A stretch of DNA of 64,000 nucleotides from D2472 sp964275585 (GTDB lineage: Bacteria > Pseudomonadota > Gammaproteobacteria > Magnimaribacterales > D2472): positions 1-64,000 of the forward strand of contig CAXYCJ010000013.1 in the NCBI GenBank assembly GCA_964275585.1. The letters run 5' to 3'. The notes under the pieces are model-generated. The model did not search any database. It saw only the letters and a program-made list of their open reading frames with translations, and had not been told where the DNA came from. Each line of letters begins with the position of its first letter. The first letter of the stretch is position 1. Shown one piece after another: positions 41,946 through 51,513 of this stretch. The translations under genes and the position numbers were made by a program.

Positions 41946-44120
41946 ATGGATGTTTCTCACATACTTGAACACTTAAACGATCCTCAGCGAGAAGCTGTAA
42001 CCTCAGAAGACAAAAGCCTTCTAGTTCTTGCGGGCGCTGGTTCTGGGAAGACCAGAGTTTTAGTTCATCGTATTGCTTGGAATGTTGAGGCTATGGGCAT
42101 TAATCCCTCATCAATTATTGCAGTTACTTTTACAAACAAAGCAGCCAAAGAGATGCAATCACGCATTCAGGAATTACTGCAGTCTCCAGGAGGAGATATG
42201 TGGTGTGGAACCTTTCATGGTTTGGCGCACAGAACTTTAAAAAGATTTTACAAAGAAGCTGGTTTAATTTCAGGTTTTACCATCTTAGACAGCGATGACC
42301 AACTGCGCATTGTTAAGCGTTTAACCAAAGAAGCAGGTCTTGACGATGCCGCATGGCCACCTAAGCAGATTCAATGGCAAATCAATGGTTGGAAAGATGA
42401 AGGTATAAGAGCAGACAAGGTTGCCGACAACGGAGATTTTTACGCCCAAACAGTCAAAGGCATTTATAAGCATTATGAACAAGCCTGTGCCAACGACAGT
42501 CTCGTAGATTTTGCTGAGCTTTTGCTTAGGGCATATGAATTAGTTAAAACCAATAAAACCGTTAAAGAGTTTTTTCACAATAGATTTAAGGCTGTTCTTG
42601 TTGATGAGTTTCAAGACACCAATACCATTCAGTATAATTGGCTCAAGGAAATTGCATCAGAATCTGCAACGATTACAGCTGTTGGTGACGATGATCAGTC
42701 TATATACGGATGGAGAGGGGCTAAAGTAGAAAATATTGCATCCTTTGAAACTAGCTTTGAGGAATCGAAAGTTATTCGTCTTGAGCAAAATTATCGCTCA
42801 ACAAGCGTGATTTTAAGTGCTGCTAATGCCTTGATTAATAACAACCAATCGCGTTTAGGAAAAAATCTATGGACTGACTCTTTAGAGGGTGAACCCATAA
42901 CCCTTTACCAAGCATACAACGAGCAAGACGAGGCGAGATTTATAGCAGGGGTAATTAAAAGTTGGATGGAGGGAGGCGAACTTTTTCAAGATGTTGGGAT
43001 TGTTTATCGATCTAACGCTCAATCAAGAGCTCTAGAGGAAGCGCTTCTTAGAATCAGCATTCCCTATCGTATTTATGGAGGTCTTAGGTTTTATGAGCGC
43101 ATGGAGATTAAAAATGCCATGAGTTACTTAAAGGTTATTTTTAACCCTCATGATAATCCTGCTTTTGAACGCTCTATCGCAAATCCTACCCGAGGCATTG
43201 GAATCAAATCACAGGCTAAGATTAGAGATGAGGCAAAGGCCTATAATCTCTCCTACATCAAGGCTGCTGCTAAATTGCTCAATGAAGGAAAAATGGGAGG
43301 CAAGGCAGGTCAGGGGCTTAATGGATATCTTGGGCTCATATCTGAATGCATTGGTTTACTGGACACAATGCCTTTATCTGAGTTAATGGAAACTATTATT
43401 CAAAAATCAGGGCTATACCAATACCATAAAAAAGAAGCTGGAGAAAAAGGCAAAACCCGCATTGAAAATTTAGAAGAGCTTGTTACCTCTGCAAAGAATT
43501 TTGAGCAATCATTTGAAAAAGAAAAATCTCACAAAGAGATAGCTGAAATTTTTCTTGATACTGTTTCATTGGATTCTGGAGACACCCAAGCAGATGAGTT
43601 TCAAGATGCTGTCCAGCTTATGACTTTGCATTCTGCTAAAGGCCTAGAATTCCCTTTGGTTTTTATTACCGGCCTTGAAGAAACACTTTTCCCACATGGC
43701 AGATCGATTGAATCACCCTCTCAATTAGAAGAGGAACGAAGGCTTTGTTATGTAGGCATAACCAGAGCCATGAAAAAATTATATTTAACTCATGCAGAAT
43801 CAAGAAGACTGCATGGCTCAGATGTTTTTAACCCACCCTCACGTTTTTTAAAAGAAATACCTGCTGTATTTATAGAAGAAATTAGACCAAGGGCATCAGC
43901 CAGGATGCCCTATGTTAGAAAAACTAAAAAATCTATAATGGATTTTAAAGATGAGGTTGGGGTAGGATTAGGACAAAAAGTGGTTCATCCTACCTTTGGG
44001 CTTGGTGTCGTTTTAAACTATGAAGGATCGGGAGAATCAGCTAGAGTTCAGATTAATTTTGAAAAAGCTGGGAGCAAATGGTTGGTGTTAGCTTTTGCAA
44101 AATTGGAGATGTTAGGATGA
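41946..44120 (+). CDS. uvrD: UvrD-type DNA helicase II
   Basis: 724 residues, superfamily 1A 3'-5' helicase for mismatch and nucleotide excision repair. Walker A AGAGSGKT, motif II VDEFQDTN, GDDDQSIYGWRGA (motif III), EQNYRS (IV), TLHSAKGLEF (V) and VGITRA (VI) are all present, with a C-terminal Tudor-like segment KVVHPTFGLGVV. Overlaps the TRAP binding protein gene by 4 bases. Confidence 0.96.
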   Translation: MDVSHILEHLNDPQREAVTSEDKSLLVLAGAGSGKTRVLVHRIAWNVEAMGINPSSIIAVTFTNKAAKEMQSRIQELLQSPGGDMWCGTFHGLAHRTLKRFYKEAGLISGFTILDSDDQLRIVKRLTKEAGLDDAAWPPKQIQWQINGWKDEGIRADKVADNGDFYAQTVKGIYKHYEQACANDSLVDFAELLLRAYELVKTNKTVKEFFHNRFKAVLVDEFQDTNTIQYNWLKEIASESATITAVGDDDQSIYGWRGAKVENIASFETSFEESKVIRLEQNYRSTSVILSAANALINNNQSRLGKNLWTDSLEGEPITLYQAYNEQDEARFIAGVIKSWMEGGELFQDVGIVYRSNAQSRALEEALLRISIPYRIYGGLRFYERMEIKNAMSYLKVIFNPHDNPAFERSIANPTRGIGIKSQAKIRDEAKAYNLSYIKAAAKLLNEGKMGGKAGQGLNGYLGLISECIGLLDTMPLSELMETIIQKSGLYQYHKKEAGEKGKTRIENLEELVTSAKNFEQSFEKEKSHKEIAEIFLDTVSLDSGDTQADEFQDAVQLMTLHSAKGLEFPLVFITGLEETLFPHGRSIESPSQLEEERRLCYVGITRAMKKLYLTHAESRRLHGSDVFNPPSRFLKEIPAVFIEEIRPRASARMPYVRKTKKSIMDFKDEVGVGLGQKVVHPTFGLGVVLNYEGSGESARVQINFEKAGSKWLVLAFAKLEMLG

Positions 44121-45214
44121 AAAATTTTTTAATTACTGGATTGGCTTTAAGTTTGCTAATGGCTTGTGGGCAAGTTGAGCAAAACACCCTAGGCGCTGAC
44201 AAAGAAAAGAATTATTCATGGAAATTAGTCACCACTTGGCCAAAAAATTATCCAGGGCTTGGAATGGCTCCAGAGCGTTTTAGTAAGCTGGTTGAAAAAA
44301 TGTCTCGAGGGCAATTAAAAGTTCAGGTTTATGGTGCTGGTGAATTGGTGCCGGCAATGGGCGTGTTCGATGCCGTCTCATCAGGCTCAGTTGAAATGGG
44401 TCACGGTGGAGCTTATTACTGGAAGGGGAAGGTTCCTGCTGCACAATTTTTTGCAGGAGTGCCTTTTGGTTTTACAGCTGACGAAATCAATGCTTGGGTC
44501 AACAGAGGCGGTGGATTGGAGTTGTGGGAAGAGCTTTATCGCCCTTTTAATTTAAAGCCTTTGCCCGGAGGCAATACAGGCACCCAAATGTTTGGTTGGT
44601 TTAATAAGGAAATAAATTCACTGGATGATATACAAGGTTTAAAGATGCGCTTTCCTGGCTTTGGCGGAGAGGTCTTTAAAAGAGCCGGTGGCATCCCTGT
44701 AAATATTCCTGGTGGAGAACTTTTCACTGCCATGCAAACTGGCACCATCGATGCAGTTGAGTGGGTAGGCCCATACAATGATCTAGCCTTTGGTTTTCAG
44801 CAGGTAGCAAAATACTACTATTATCCTGGATGGCATGAGCCAGGTTCAATGCTTGAATTCACTATTAATATTGATGCTTGGGAGACTTTGCCTCCGCATT
44901 TGCAGGCAATAGTTACCACAGCAGCCAAGGCTGTTAATCAAGATTTATTAGATGAATATACAGCTTCCAACAATAGAGCCTTGCAAGACTTAATTCAAAA
45001 CCACAATGTACAACTTAGAGAGCTGCCAAAAGATGTCATTAATGAGTTTAGAATAATCTCCGAAGATATTTTAGAAAGCTCAGCGGCAAATGATCCTGAT
45101 GTTAAAAAAGTCTACGACTCTTTTAAAACTTTCTTAGCAGAGGTTAAAGGATTCCACGCTATTGCTGAGGATGCTTTTGTGGAAGCTCGAACAAACAGTG
45201 ACGGCGACTCCTAA
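44117..45214 (+). CDS. TRAP transporter solute-binding lipoprotein (DctP/TakP-like)
   Basis: 365 residues from ATG 44117 (ATGA overlap with uvrD). Lipobox LMAC places the lipid at Cys16. The DctP fold shows VTTWPKNYPG, the conserved arginine in LKMRFPGFGG and TGTIDAVEWVGPYND, which resemble the 2-oxo acid binding proteins TakP. It delivers substrate to the DctQM permease whose genes lie at 47029-48800 on the other strand, separated by lipB, lipA and a small gene. Substrate is inferred as a 2-oxo acid or similar carboxylate. Confidence 0.9.
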   Translation: MKNFLITGLALSLLMACGQVEQNTLGADKEKNYSWKLVTTWPKNYPGLGMAPERFSKLVEKMSRGQLKVQVYGAGELVPAMGVFDAVSSGSVEMGHGGAYYWKGKVPAAQFFAGVPFGFTADEINAWVNRGGGLELWEELYRPFNLKPLPGGNTGTQMFGWFNKEINSLDDIQGLKMRFPGFGGEVFKRAGGIPVNIPGGELFTAMQTGTIDAVEWVGPYNDLAFGFQQVAKYYYYPGWHEPGSMLEFTINIDAWETLPPHLQAIVTTAAKAVNQDLLDEYTASNNRALQDLIQNHNVQLRELPKDVINEFRIISEDILESSAANDPDVKKVYDSFKTFLAEVKGFHAIAEDAFVEARTNSDGDS

Positions 45215-45803
45215 GTTCATTCAGTTAGGTAATCAAGCCTATGCAGATACTTATGAGAAAATGCGCTCATTGGTCAAAGCAGATTCCTTTGATGATGAAA
45301 TATGGTTGCTTGAGCATGATGCAGTTTTTACGCTTGGAACTGCAGCTGATCCCTCAAATATCTTAAATCCTGGAAATATTCCCATAGTTCAAACCGACAG
45401 GGGTGGCGAGGTAACCTTTCACGGCCCAGGACAACTGGTCATTTATTTTCTTTTGGATATTAAAACAAAAAAAATAGGACCCAAGGCGCTGGTCGCAAAT
45501 TTACAAAATCTTATTCAGAATATTCTCAAACACTACTCAATAGAGAGCTCCTTTGTCGAAGGCGCGCCTGGAGTTTATGTAGAGGAAAAAAAGATAGCAT
45601 CCATTGGTTTACGAATATCAAAAGGTAGAAGTTATCACGGCATTAGTTTAAACGTGGACATGGACCTAGAGCCTTTTAGCAGAATTAACCCTTGCGGGTA
45701 TGAGGGCCTGGAAGTTACGCAAATTAGTCATTTTGATTCAAATATCACCATGGACAAGGTAAAATCAGTCGCAACAGATGAGTTACAAAAATTATTTAAG
45801 TAA
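45198..45803 (+). CDS. lipB: octanoyl transferase (lipoate biosynthesis)
   Basis: Transfers octanoyl from ACP to lipoyl domains. 201 residues from GTG 45198, giving MTATPKFIQLGNQAY, which aligns with the E. coli start; ATG 45171 is an alternative. Motifs: RGGEVTFHGPGQLV (catalytic region), PGVYV and ASIGLRI with the catalytic Lys, and RINPCGYEG with the catalytic Cys. It overlaps the TRAP binding protein gene by 17 bases and lipA by one base. Confidence 0.94.
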   Translation: MTATPKFIQLGNQAYADTYEKMRSLVKADSFDDEIWLLEHDAVFTLGTAADPSNILNPGNIPIVQTDRGGEVTFHGPGQLVIYFLLDIKTKKIGPKALVANLQNLIQNILKHYSIESSFVEGAPGVYVEEKKIASIGLRISKGRSYHGISLNVDMDLEPFSRINPCGYEGLEVTQISHFDSNITMDKVKSVATDELQKLFK

Positions 45804-46786
45804 TGGAAATTATCCCCACTCAAAAAATTGTTAATCGCGATGGCATTAAGGCTGTAAAAAATGGCCAGAAAGCCAATCAGTATTCTTCTATTCCCAATCA
45901 AAAAAAACCAGATTGGATTAGAGTTAAAGCCACCTTTGATGCAAATTTTCAAGCGGTCAAAAAACAAGTTCAAGACAAACGCCTCAACACTGTATGCGAA
46001 GAGGCTATGTGCCCAAACATCTCAGAATGTTGGTCTGCTGGAACAGCAACTTTTATGTTGATGGGATCGGTCTGCACCAGAGCTTGTAAATTTTGCTCCG
46101 TGGATACAGGCAACCCAAAGGGCTGGTTAGATCTTGATGAGCCGATGCATACGGCTAAAGCTGTCAAAACCATGGGCCTTAAATACGTTGTTTTAACTTC
46201 AGTTAATAGGGATGATTTAGAGGATGGCGGGGCAGAGCACTATGCACAAACCGTTAAAGCGATTAAAGAGCTCAATCCAGATACCGCAGTTGAAGCTTTA
46301 ACTCCAGATTTTAAAGGCCTCGCTTCTTCTATCGACACTTTGGTTAATTGTGGGCTAGAAGTTTTTGCCCAAAACGTAGAGACAGTTAAAAGACTAACTC
46401 ATCCGGTCAGAGATATTAGAGCAAGTTACGAACAAACTCTTGAAGTGCTGGCCGAGTCAAAAAGAATCAACCCAAAAGTCCTAACCAAAACAAGTTTGAT
46501 TTTAGGTTTAGGTGAAACAGATGCAGAAATAGAAGAGACCATGGATGATTTGATTGCCAACAAAGTAGACATCTTAACGCTGGGTCAATACCTAAGACCA
46601 ACACTCAATCATTTACCTGTGGAGAGGTGGGTTACTCCAAAGGAATTTGAGAGGTACAGAGTTATTGGATTGGCTAAAGGTTTTCTAGAGGTTGTATCAG
46701 GACCAATGGTTCGATCCAGTTACAGAGCCGAAAGAGCATTAGAGAAAAATAACGCAGGCCTTTCTTCTGTTAATGCGCAAAGTTAA
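45803..46786 (+). CDS. lipA: lipoyl synthase
   Basis: Radical SAM enzyme that inserts two sulfurs into octanoyl chains. 327 residues. The auxiliary cluster cysteines are C-x4-C-x5-C (CEEAMC, ISEC) and the radical SAM cluster is CTRACKFC, together near 66-102. The start ATG overlaps the lipB stop (TAATG). Ends with RSSYRAER, the conserved RSSY that includes the auxiliary-cluster serine ligand. Confidence 0.97.
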   Translation: MEIIPTQKIVNRDGIKAVKNGQKANQYSSIPNQKKPDWIRVKATFDANFQAVKKQVQDKRLNTVCEEAMCPNISECWSAGTATFMLMGSVCTRACKFCSVDTGNPKGWLDLDEPMHTAKAVKTMGLKYVVLTSVNRDDLEDGGAEHYAQTVKAIKELNPDTAVEALTPDFKGLASSIDTLVNCGLEVFAQNVETVKRLTHPVRDIRASYEQTLEVLAESKRINPKVLTKTSLILGLGETDAEIEETMDDLIANKVDILTLGQYLRPTLNHLPVERWVTPKEFERYRVIGLAKGFLEVVSGPMVRSSYRAERALEKNNAGLSSVNAQS

Positions 46787-47006
46787 AGATCACGACAAAC
46801 AATACCCCTGTTCCTAGAACGCCAAGAACACAGATCATCCAATCCACTAAAAAAACTTTAAACAATTTTGACCAAACACCCTGATCGCTTTGATCTGATT
46901 TAAGTTCTTTCTTGAAGACTTCCATGGCTGCATATTTAAACCAAGAGAAAGAAACCAAGAAGGTAATAGCACCAAAGGCAAATAGCAAAGAGTTAGAGTT
47001 CAACAT
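46770..47006 (-). CDS. small membrane protein, unknown
   Basis: 78 residues, two membrane helices (about 5-25 and 48-74) with a Lys/Asp/Ser linker. No family recognised. Its last 17 bases overlap the 3' end of lipA on the other strand. It lies downstream of the TRAP permease genes and may share their transcript. Confidence 0.6.
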   Translation of the reverse strand: MLNSNSLLFAFGAITFLVSFSWFKYAAMEVFKKELKSDQSDQGVWSKLFKVFLVDWMICVLGVLGTGVLFVVIFNFAH

Positions 47007-47028
47007 TTAATTATTTTAAAGCCTCTGA

Positions 47029-48357
47029 TTAAAGAACAAAAGCAGGAAATATGATGACTGCTAAAAGTACCACTAATTGAATAATAATAAATGGAGCTAC
47101 CCCTTTATAAATATCTGTAGTCATAATACTTTCATCAGCTACTCCTCTTAAATAGAAGAGAGAGAAACCAAAGGGCGGCGTTAAGAATGAGGTTTGAAGA
47201 TTAATGGCCATAAGTATTCCCAGCCAAACTGGATCAAATCCCATCATTAAAAGTGGCGGGGCAACCAGTGGAATAATCACATAGCAGATTTCTATGAAAT
47301 CTAGAATAAATCCAAAAAGGAAAATAGCTAATAAGACAAACAGAAGGGCTGTGTATTTTCCACCAGGCATCATCTCAAAAATTTGATCAACCAATAGATC
47401 GCCCCCAACACCCCTAAAGATTAAAGAAAAAATCGATGCGCCAATCAAGATACAAAAGATCATAGTGGTGACAGTCGCCGCTTTGTAACTCGTCTCTCTT
47501 AAAAGATCATAATTAAAGCTTCCGTTGAGACTGGTAATAATTAGTGCCCCAAAAGCACCCACCCCGGCTGCTTCGGTGGGAGTTGCGATGCCAGCAATGA
47601 TTGAGCCCAAGACAACAAATATAAGAGTTGCTGGAGGTAGAAGAGTTTTAAAAATATTTGCTTCGCCTTCAATGCCTTCTAGCGGCGCGAATTGTTTATT
47701 TCGATTAATAAAAATTGCATAAGTTAAGTAACCTAAAACTATTAAGATTCCAGGAACAATTGCGCCCACAAATAAATCACCCACCGAGACTGTCTCTTGA
47801 GAAAATATACCCATGTTATTTTGGGCTCTTTGATAGGCGTTCGACATTACATCCCCAAGAAGCACTAATGCAATAGAGGGAGGAATGATTTGACCTAAAG
47901 TTCCAGTTGCAGCTACTAATCCAGAAGAGAACTCCTTGCTATATCCTTGCTTGAGCATTGCTGGCAAGGACATTAACCCCATCGTTACAACCGTTGCACC
48001 AACGATGCCTGTGCTTGCAGCCAAAAGTGCCCCAACAATAATAATAGAAACACTTAAGCCAGAATTTGTATTTTTAAAGACCAGCGCCATGTCTTTTAAC
48101 ATCTTGGCTGCAATTCCCGATCTCTCAAGGACAACACCCATAAAGACAAATAAGGGAACCGCTAACAGAGTTTGATTGTTCATGATCCCAAAAATCCTCA
48201 AGGGGATTGTTTTAAATAAATTAGGATCAAAGAAACCCAGTGAAGTTCCCAAGAGTGCAAATAAAATTGAAGTTCCCGCAAGAGTAAAAGCTACCGGATA
48301 ACCAAGCAGCAAAGTCATGCAAACCATGAGAATTAAAATAATAGGAATTATTTCCAT
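47029..48357 (-). CDS. dctM: TRAP transporter large permease subunit (DctM)
   Basis: 442 residues, about twelve membrane helices. Conserved blocks of DctM: AVPLFVFMGVVLERSGIA and GALLAASTGIVGATVVTMG near 110, IIPPSIALVLLGDV, and IGLI-type C-terminus. Works with DctQ, the gene 10 bases overlapping upstream, and the binding protein at 44117. Confidence 0.94.
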   Translation of the reverse strand: MEIIPIILILMVCMTLLLGYPVAFTLAGTSILFALLGTSLGFFDPNLFKTIPLRIFGIMNNQTLLAVPLFVFMGVVLERSGIAAKMLKDMALVFKNTNSGLSVSIIIVGALLAASTGIVGATVVTMGLMSLPAMLKQGYSKEFSSGLVAATGTLGQIIPPSIALVLLGDVMSNAYQRAQNNMGIFSQETVSVGDLFVGAIVPGILIVLGYLTYAIFINRNKQFAPLEGIEGEANIFKTLLPPATLIFVVLGSIIAGIATPTEAAGVGAFGALIITSLNGSFNYDLLRETSYKAATVTTMIFCILIGASIFSLIFRGVGGDLLVDQIFEMMPGGKYTALLFVLLAIFLFGFILDFIEICYVIIPLVAPPLLMMGFDPVWLGILMAINLQTSFLTPPFGFSLFYLRGVADESIMTTDIYKGVAPFIIIQLVVLLAVIIFPAFVL

Positions 48358-48800
48358 AGCTTATAAAGCTCCTTTATTCCGGCGATACCGAGAACGGTTG
48401 GCAACAAAAAGATTAAAGACTTTTGTATGTAGACGGTGCTCAATCCGCCTGGTTCAGTTGAAACCTCTTTTACAGCCCAAGACGTTGAAATAAAATCTAT
48501 CGAATAGTAACCAATAATTCCAACCATAGGAGCCAATAAAAAAAGCACTCCGAAAGTATTAACAAGCTTTCGATACTTGGGTGAAGCGCTACGATAAAAA
48601 ATATCCACCCTGACGTGTTCATCCGATGTGTACGCCCAACCGGCACAACCCAAGAAAATCAAAGCATGCACATACAAGGCTAACTCTTGGATATCGGCTC
48701 GACCCAAGGCAAAAAAATATCTACTGACAACGACGATTATTACCAACAAAAGCAATACTGGCAGCAAACGTGCAAAAAATCGTCCAAAGAAATCATTCAT
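48348..48800 (-). CDS. dctQ: TRAP transporter small permease subunit (DctQ)
   Basis: 150 residues with four membrane helices; EHVRVDIFYR (about 61-70) is the DctQ family signature. Overlaps dctM by 10 bases. Divergent from yaaA with 38 bases between, which would hold both promoters. Confidence 0.9.
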   Translation of the reverse strand: MNDFFGRFFARLLPVLLLLVIIVVVSRYFFALGRADIQELALYVHALIFLGCAGWAYTSDEHVRVDIFYRSASPKYRKLVNTFGVLFLLAPMVGIIGYYSIDFISTSWAVKEVSTEPGGLSTVYIQKSLIFLLPTVLGIAGIKELYKLWK

Positions 48801-48838
48801 GCTATGTATATTAAAGAGAATTGTTTAAAATAAGAAAT

Positions 48839-49606
48839 ATGTTAATTTTATTATCACCAGCTAAGACCCTTGATTACTCCAAAGATTATGATGTAAAGGC
48901 TACTGTACCTGCATTCTTGTCGGATTCTTCAAAGCTAATCAAGGAATTAAAAACAAAAGAACCGAAAGACATTGCAACCTTAATGGGCCTAAGCGATAAC
49001 CTTGCAACGTTAAATTTTGATCGTTATCAATCATGGAGAGCAGCTAAGTCCATGAGCAGTGATAGCAAACCAGCACTGTTTGTTTTTCAGGGAGATGTTT
49101 ACCAAGGACTTAAAGCTGATACGTTTAATAAAAAAGACATAGCTTTTGCTCAAAAACATTTGCGCATTCTCTCAGGTTTATACGGAGAACTTAGGCCGCT
49201 GGATGTTATCAAACCCTATCGGTTAGAAATGGGAACCAAGCTGCCAACCAGCAAGGGTAAAAATTTGTATGAATTTTGGGGCAACAAGATTCAAGAAAAT
49301 CTATTAAAAGAACTCAAAGCCAATAAATCCGAACTGATAGTGAATCTAGCTTCCAAAGAATACTTTGGTGCTGTTGGGCCTTTGCCAGAAAACATTGAAG
49401 TGGTTGCTCCGGTATTTAAAGACCTAAAAAATGGTGAATATAAACTTATTAGTTTTTATGCAAAAAAAGCCAGAGGCTACATGAGCAACTGGATTATTAA
49501 GAACAAAGTAACCTCTGCAAAAGATTTAGTGAAATTTAAAGAAGAGGGCTACCAATACTCTAAAAAGCATTCAACCCCTGAAGAGCCAGTATTTTTAAGG
49601 GACTAA
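48839..49606 (+). CDS. yaaA: YaaA family peroxide stress protein
   Basis: 255 residues from ATG 48839, giving MLILLSPAKTLDY as in E. coli; a TTG six codons upstream is in frame but unneeded. E. coli YaaA binds DNA and limits damage under hydrogen peroxide. FQGDVYQGL and SGLYGELRPLD are family blocks. Converges with and overlaps the isomerase gene by 12 bases. Confidence 0.93.
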   Translation: MLILLSPAKTLDYSKDYDVKATVPAFLSDSSKLIKELKTKEPKDIATLMGLSDNLATLNFDRYQSWRAAKSMSSDSKPALFVFQGDVYQGLKADTFNKKDIAFAQKHLRILSGLYGELRPLDVIKPYRLEMGTKLPTSKGKNLYEFWGNKIQENLLKELKANKSELIVNLASKEYFGAVGPLPENIEVVAPVFKDLKNGEYKLISFYAKKARGYMSNWIIKNKVTSAKDLVKFKEEGYQYSKKHSTPEEPVFLRD

Positions 49607-50455
49607 CCCGTCTTTTTCCCAAAATGAGTGCGTTGGCTCAAGGTCATCATATTCAGCTTGTGATTTTTCCATCATAGCTTTCATTGCTGCTTCCATGTCT
49701 TGACCACTAATCAAAGATGAATTCCAAGCTGCATGATAATCAAGAGATTCTTTCACGCTGTGATCACGCGCATAATTTATTTGTTTCTTAATTACCCTAG
49801 TTATTAGCGGTGACTTGGATGCAATTTCTTGTGCCAAAGTCAATGAGCCTTGTTCGAGATCTTCAAGAGAATCAAATACTTTATTGATAAAGCCTAATTC
49901 GCGAGCCTCATCTGGAAGAAATTTTCTACCGGTGTAGGCCAATTCTCTGACAACACCAATTGGTATTAATGTTGGCAATCTTTGGAGCGTCCCCACATCT
50001 GCAGCAAGACCAATGTCTACTTCTGCAATTTTAAAGAAAGCATCGGATGAGCAATGTCTGATGTCGCAAGCTGCAACCATATCAATCCCACCCCCAACGC
50101 AAGCACCCTGAATTGACGCAATCGTTGGCATTCTACATTCTTCTAACGCTGTAAATGTATCTTGCAGCTCTAACACTTCGTGGTAAAAAGTTTCTCTCAT
50201 ACGGGCTGGGTCTTTTTTAACACCATCTTTTTTGGCTGGAGCAAAATTAGCTAAGTCCATTCCTGCATTAAAATGTTTGCCTTCGCCTTTGAGCAAAATA
50301 ACTCTTGCGGCTGCATTTTTATCTAGCTCTTTAATAATTTCGGGCAACTCTTTCCAGAAGAGTCTTGTCATTGAATTGAATTCATCGGGACGGTTCATGA
50401 CCACATGGGCCACGTGATCTTTTACGCTCACATCAAAACATGTGTACTTACTCAT
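49595..50455 (-). CDS. delta3,5-delta2,4-dienoyl-CoA isomerase-like crotonase
   Basis: 286 residues from ATG 50455 (MSKYTCFDV); an in-frame ATG at 50470 lies in the preceding small gene. FNAGMDLANF and GACVGGGIDMVAACDIR form the oxyanion hole; AEVDIGLAADVGTLQRLP is the block typical of Ech1, with the catalytic acidic residues of the dienoyl isomerase. Acts in beta-oxidation of polyunsaturated acids. The start overlaps the small upstream gene by 8 bases. Confidence 0.9.
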   Translation of the reverse strand: MSKYTCFDVSVKDHVAHVVMNRPDEFNSMTRLFWKELPEIIKELDKNAAARVILLKGEGKHFNAGMDLANFAPAKKDGVKKDPARMRETFYHEVLELQDTFTALEECRMPTIASIQGACVGGGIDMVAACDIRHCSSDAFFKIAEVDIGLAADVGTLQRLPTLIPIGVVRELAYTGRKFLPDEARELGFINKVFDSLEDLEQGSLTLAQEIASKSPLITRVIKKQINYARDHSVKESLDYHAAWNSSLISGQDMEAAMKAMMEKSQAEYDDLEPTHSFWEKDGLVP

Positions 50456-50612
50456 TTGAACCAGCACCATCTTTAAGGTCTTTTACAATTTCCCTTAGGT
50501 CATCAACCAATTCAAAAGTTTTATGATGTGACAAGACGACTTTTCTGTCGGTGCTTAATTTTTTAAGACCGTTATCTAACTCATCTAATTTACTGATTAT
50601 TTCTTTGCTCAT
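50448..50612 (-). CDS. 54-residue coiled-coil-like small protein
   Basis: Starts at ATG 50612 (MSKEIISKLDELDNGLKK) and ends at 50448, inside the isomerase gene by 8 bases. The sequence has heptad-like Leu/Ile spacing with alternating Lys and Asp/Glu. No family recognised. Tight overlap with a fatty-acid enzyme suggests cotranslation. Confidence 0.6.
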   Translation of the reverse strand: MSKEIISKLDELDNGLKKLSTDRKVVLSHHKTFELVDDLREIVKDLKDGAGSNE

Positions 50613-50658
50613 AGCTACAATAGGTTATGTTTACAAAAAATTATAATGGCTTGAATGT

Positions 50659-51510
50659 ATGAAAGCACGTCTCTTACAAACTTTATTTATAACTAATGCA
50701 CTTTTTTGCAGCACATGTATCCTATCAAGCGAGGCAAACAAAGACCTTAGGGCGCTGAAAGAGCAGAACATCATGTCTGTTTTATTTCAGCAAACATCGG
50801 CAGAACGTCTAGCAGGAAGCATCCAAACATTTACAGTTGCTAGGAAAGCATTAGATCAAGCTTTGGCAGACCCAACATGGAGCGCATTGCCAGGACAAAC
50901 AAAATATCAAAATAAACAGCCCGCAATTATTCTCGATGTTGATGAGACAGTTTTGGATAACACAGCCTATGAAGCTCGAATGATTTTAGATGGAACCAGT
51001 TACCCAACGGGCTGGATTGAATGGGGCAAAGAAATAGCTGCAACGGAGGTCCCCGGAGCGAAAGAATTTTTAAACTATGCTAATTCAAAAGGAGTGGCAA
51101 TTTTTTACATTACCAATAGGGTTGTTGAGTTAAAAAATGCAACTCAAGAAAACTTAACAAAACTTGGAATACCATGGGATCAATCGAAGGCAACGATTTT
51201 GATGCGAGGAGAAAATGATTGGGGAAGTGACAAGGGATCTAGACGAAGATTGGTTGGAGATCAACACAGGGTATTGCTAGTTATTGGAGATAATCTTGGT
51301 GATTTTGTTGATGCAAAAGATAACAACTTAGCGCCAGAAAAAAGACAAGACATAGTTACTGATTATTCTGAATACTGGGGTAATAAATGGTTTTTGCTAC
51401 AAAACATTGCCTATGGTGATTGGGAAGGCTCTTTGTATAATTTTGATTATTCTTTGTCCCCAGATGATGTTCATGCAATCCGCTTAAACTCTCTCCAACC
51501 ATCAAGATAA
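50659..51510 (+). CDS. exported HAD-type acid phosphatase (class B / e(P4)-like)
   Basis: 283 residues. N-terminal export signal (about 5-22; no standard lipobox). HAD motifs: ILDVDETVLDN (about 94-104) with the nucleophile Asp, ITNR, and GDNLGDFVDA. Matches the acid phosphatase/5'-nucleotidase e(P4) family (PF03767), which releases phosphate from nucleotides in the periplasm. Three bases before an alkaline phosphatase gene; together they look like a phosphate-scavenging unit. Confidence 0.9.
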   Translation: MKARLLQTLFITNALFCSTCILSSEANKDLRALKEQNIMSVLFQQTSAERLAGSIQTFTVARKALDQALADPTWSALPGQTKYQNKQPAIILDVDETVLDNTAYEARMILDGTSYPTGWIEWGKEIAATEVPGAKEFLNYANSKGVAIFYITNRVVELKNATQENLTKLGIPWDQSKATILMRGENDWGSDKGSRRRLVGDQHRVLLVIGDNLGDFVDAKDNNLAPEKRQDIVTDYSEYWGNKWFLLQNIAYGDWEGSLYNFDYSLSPDDVHAIRLNSLQPSR

Positions 51511-51513
51511 CTT

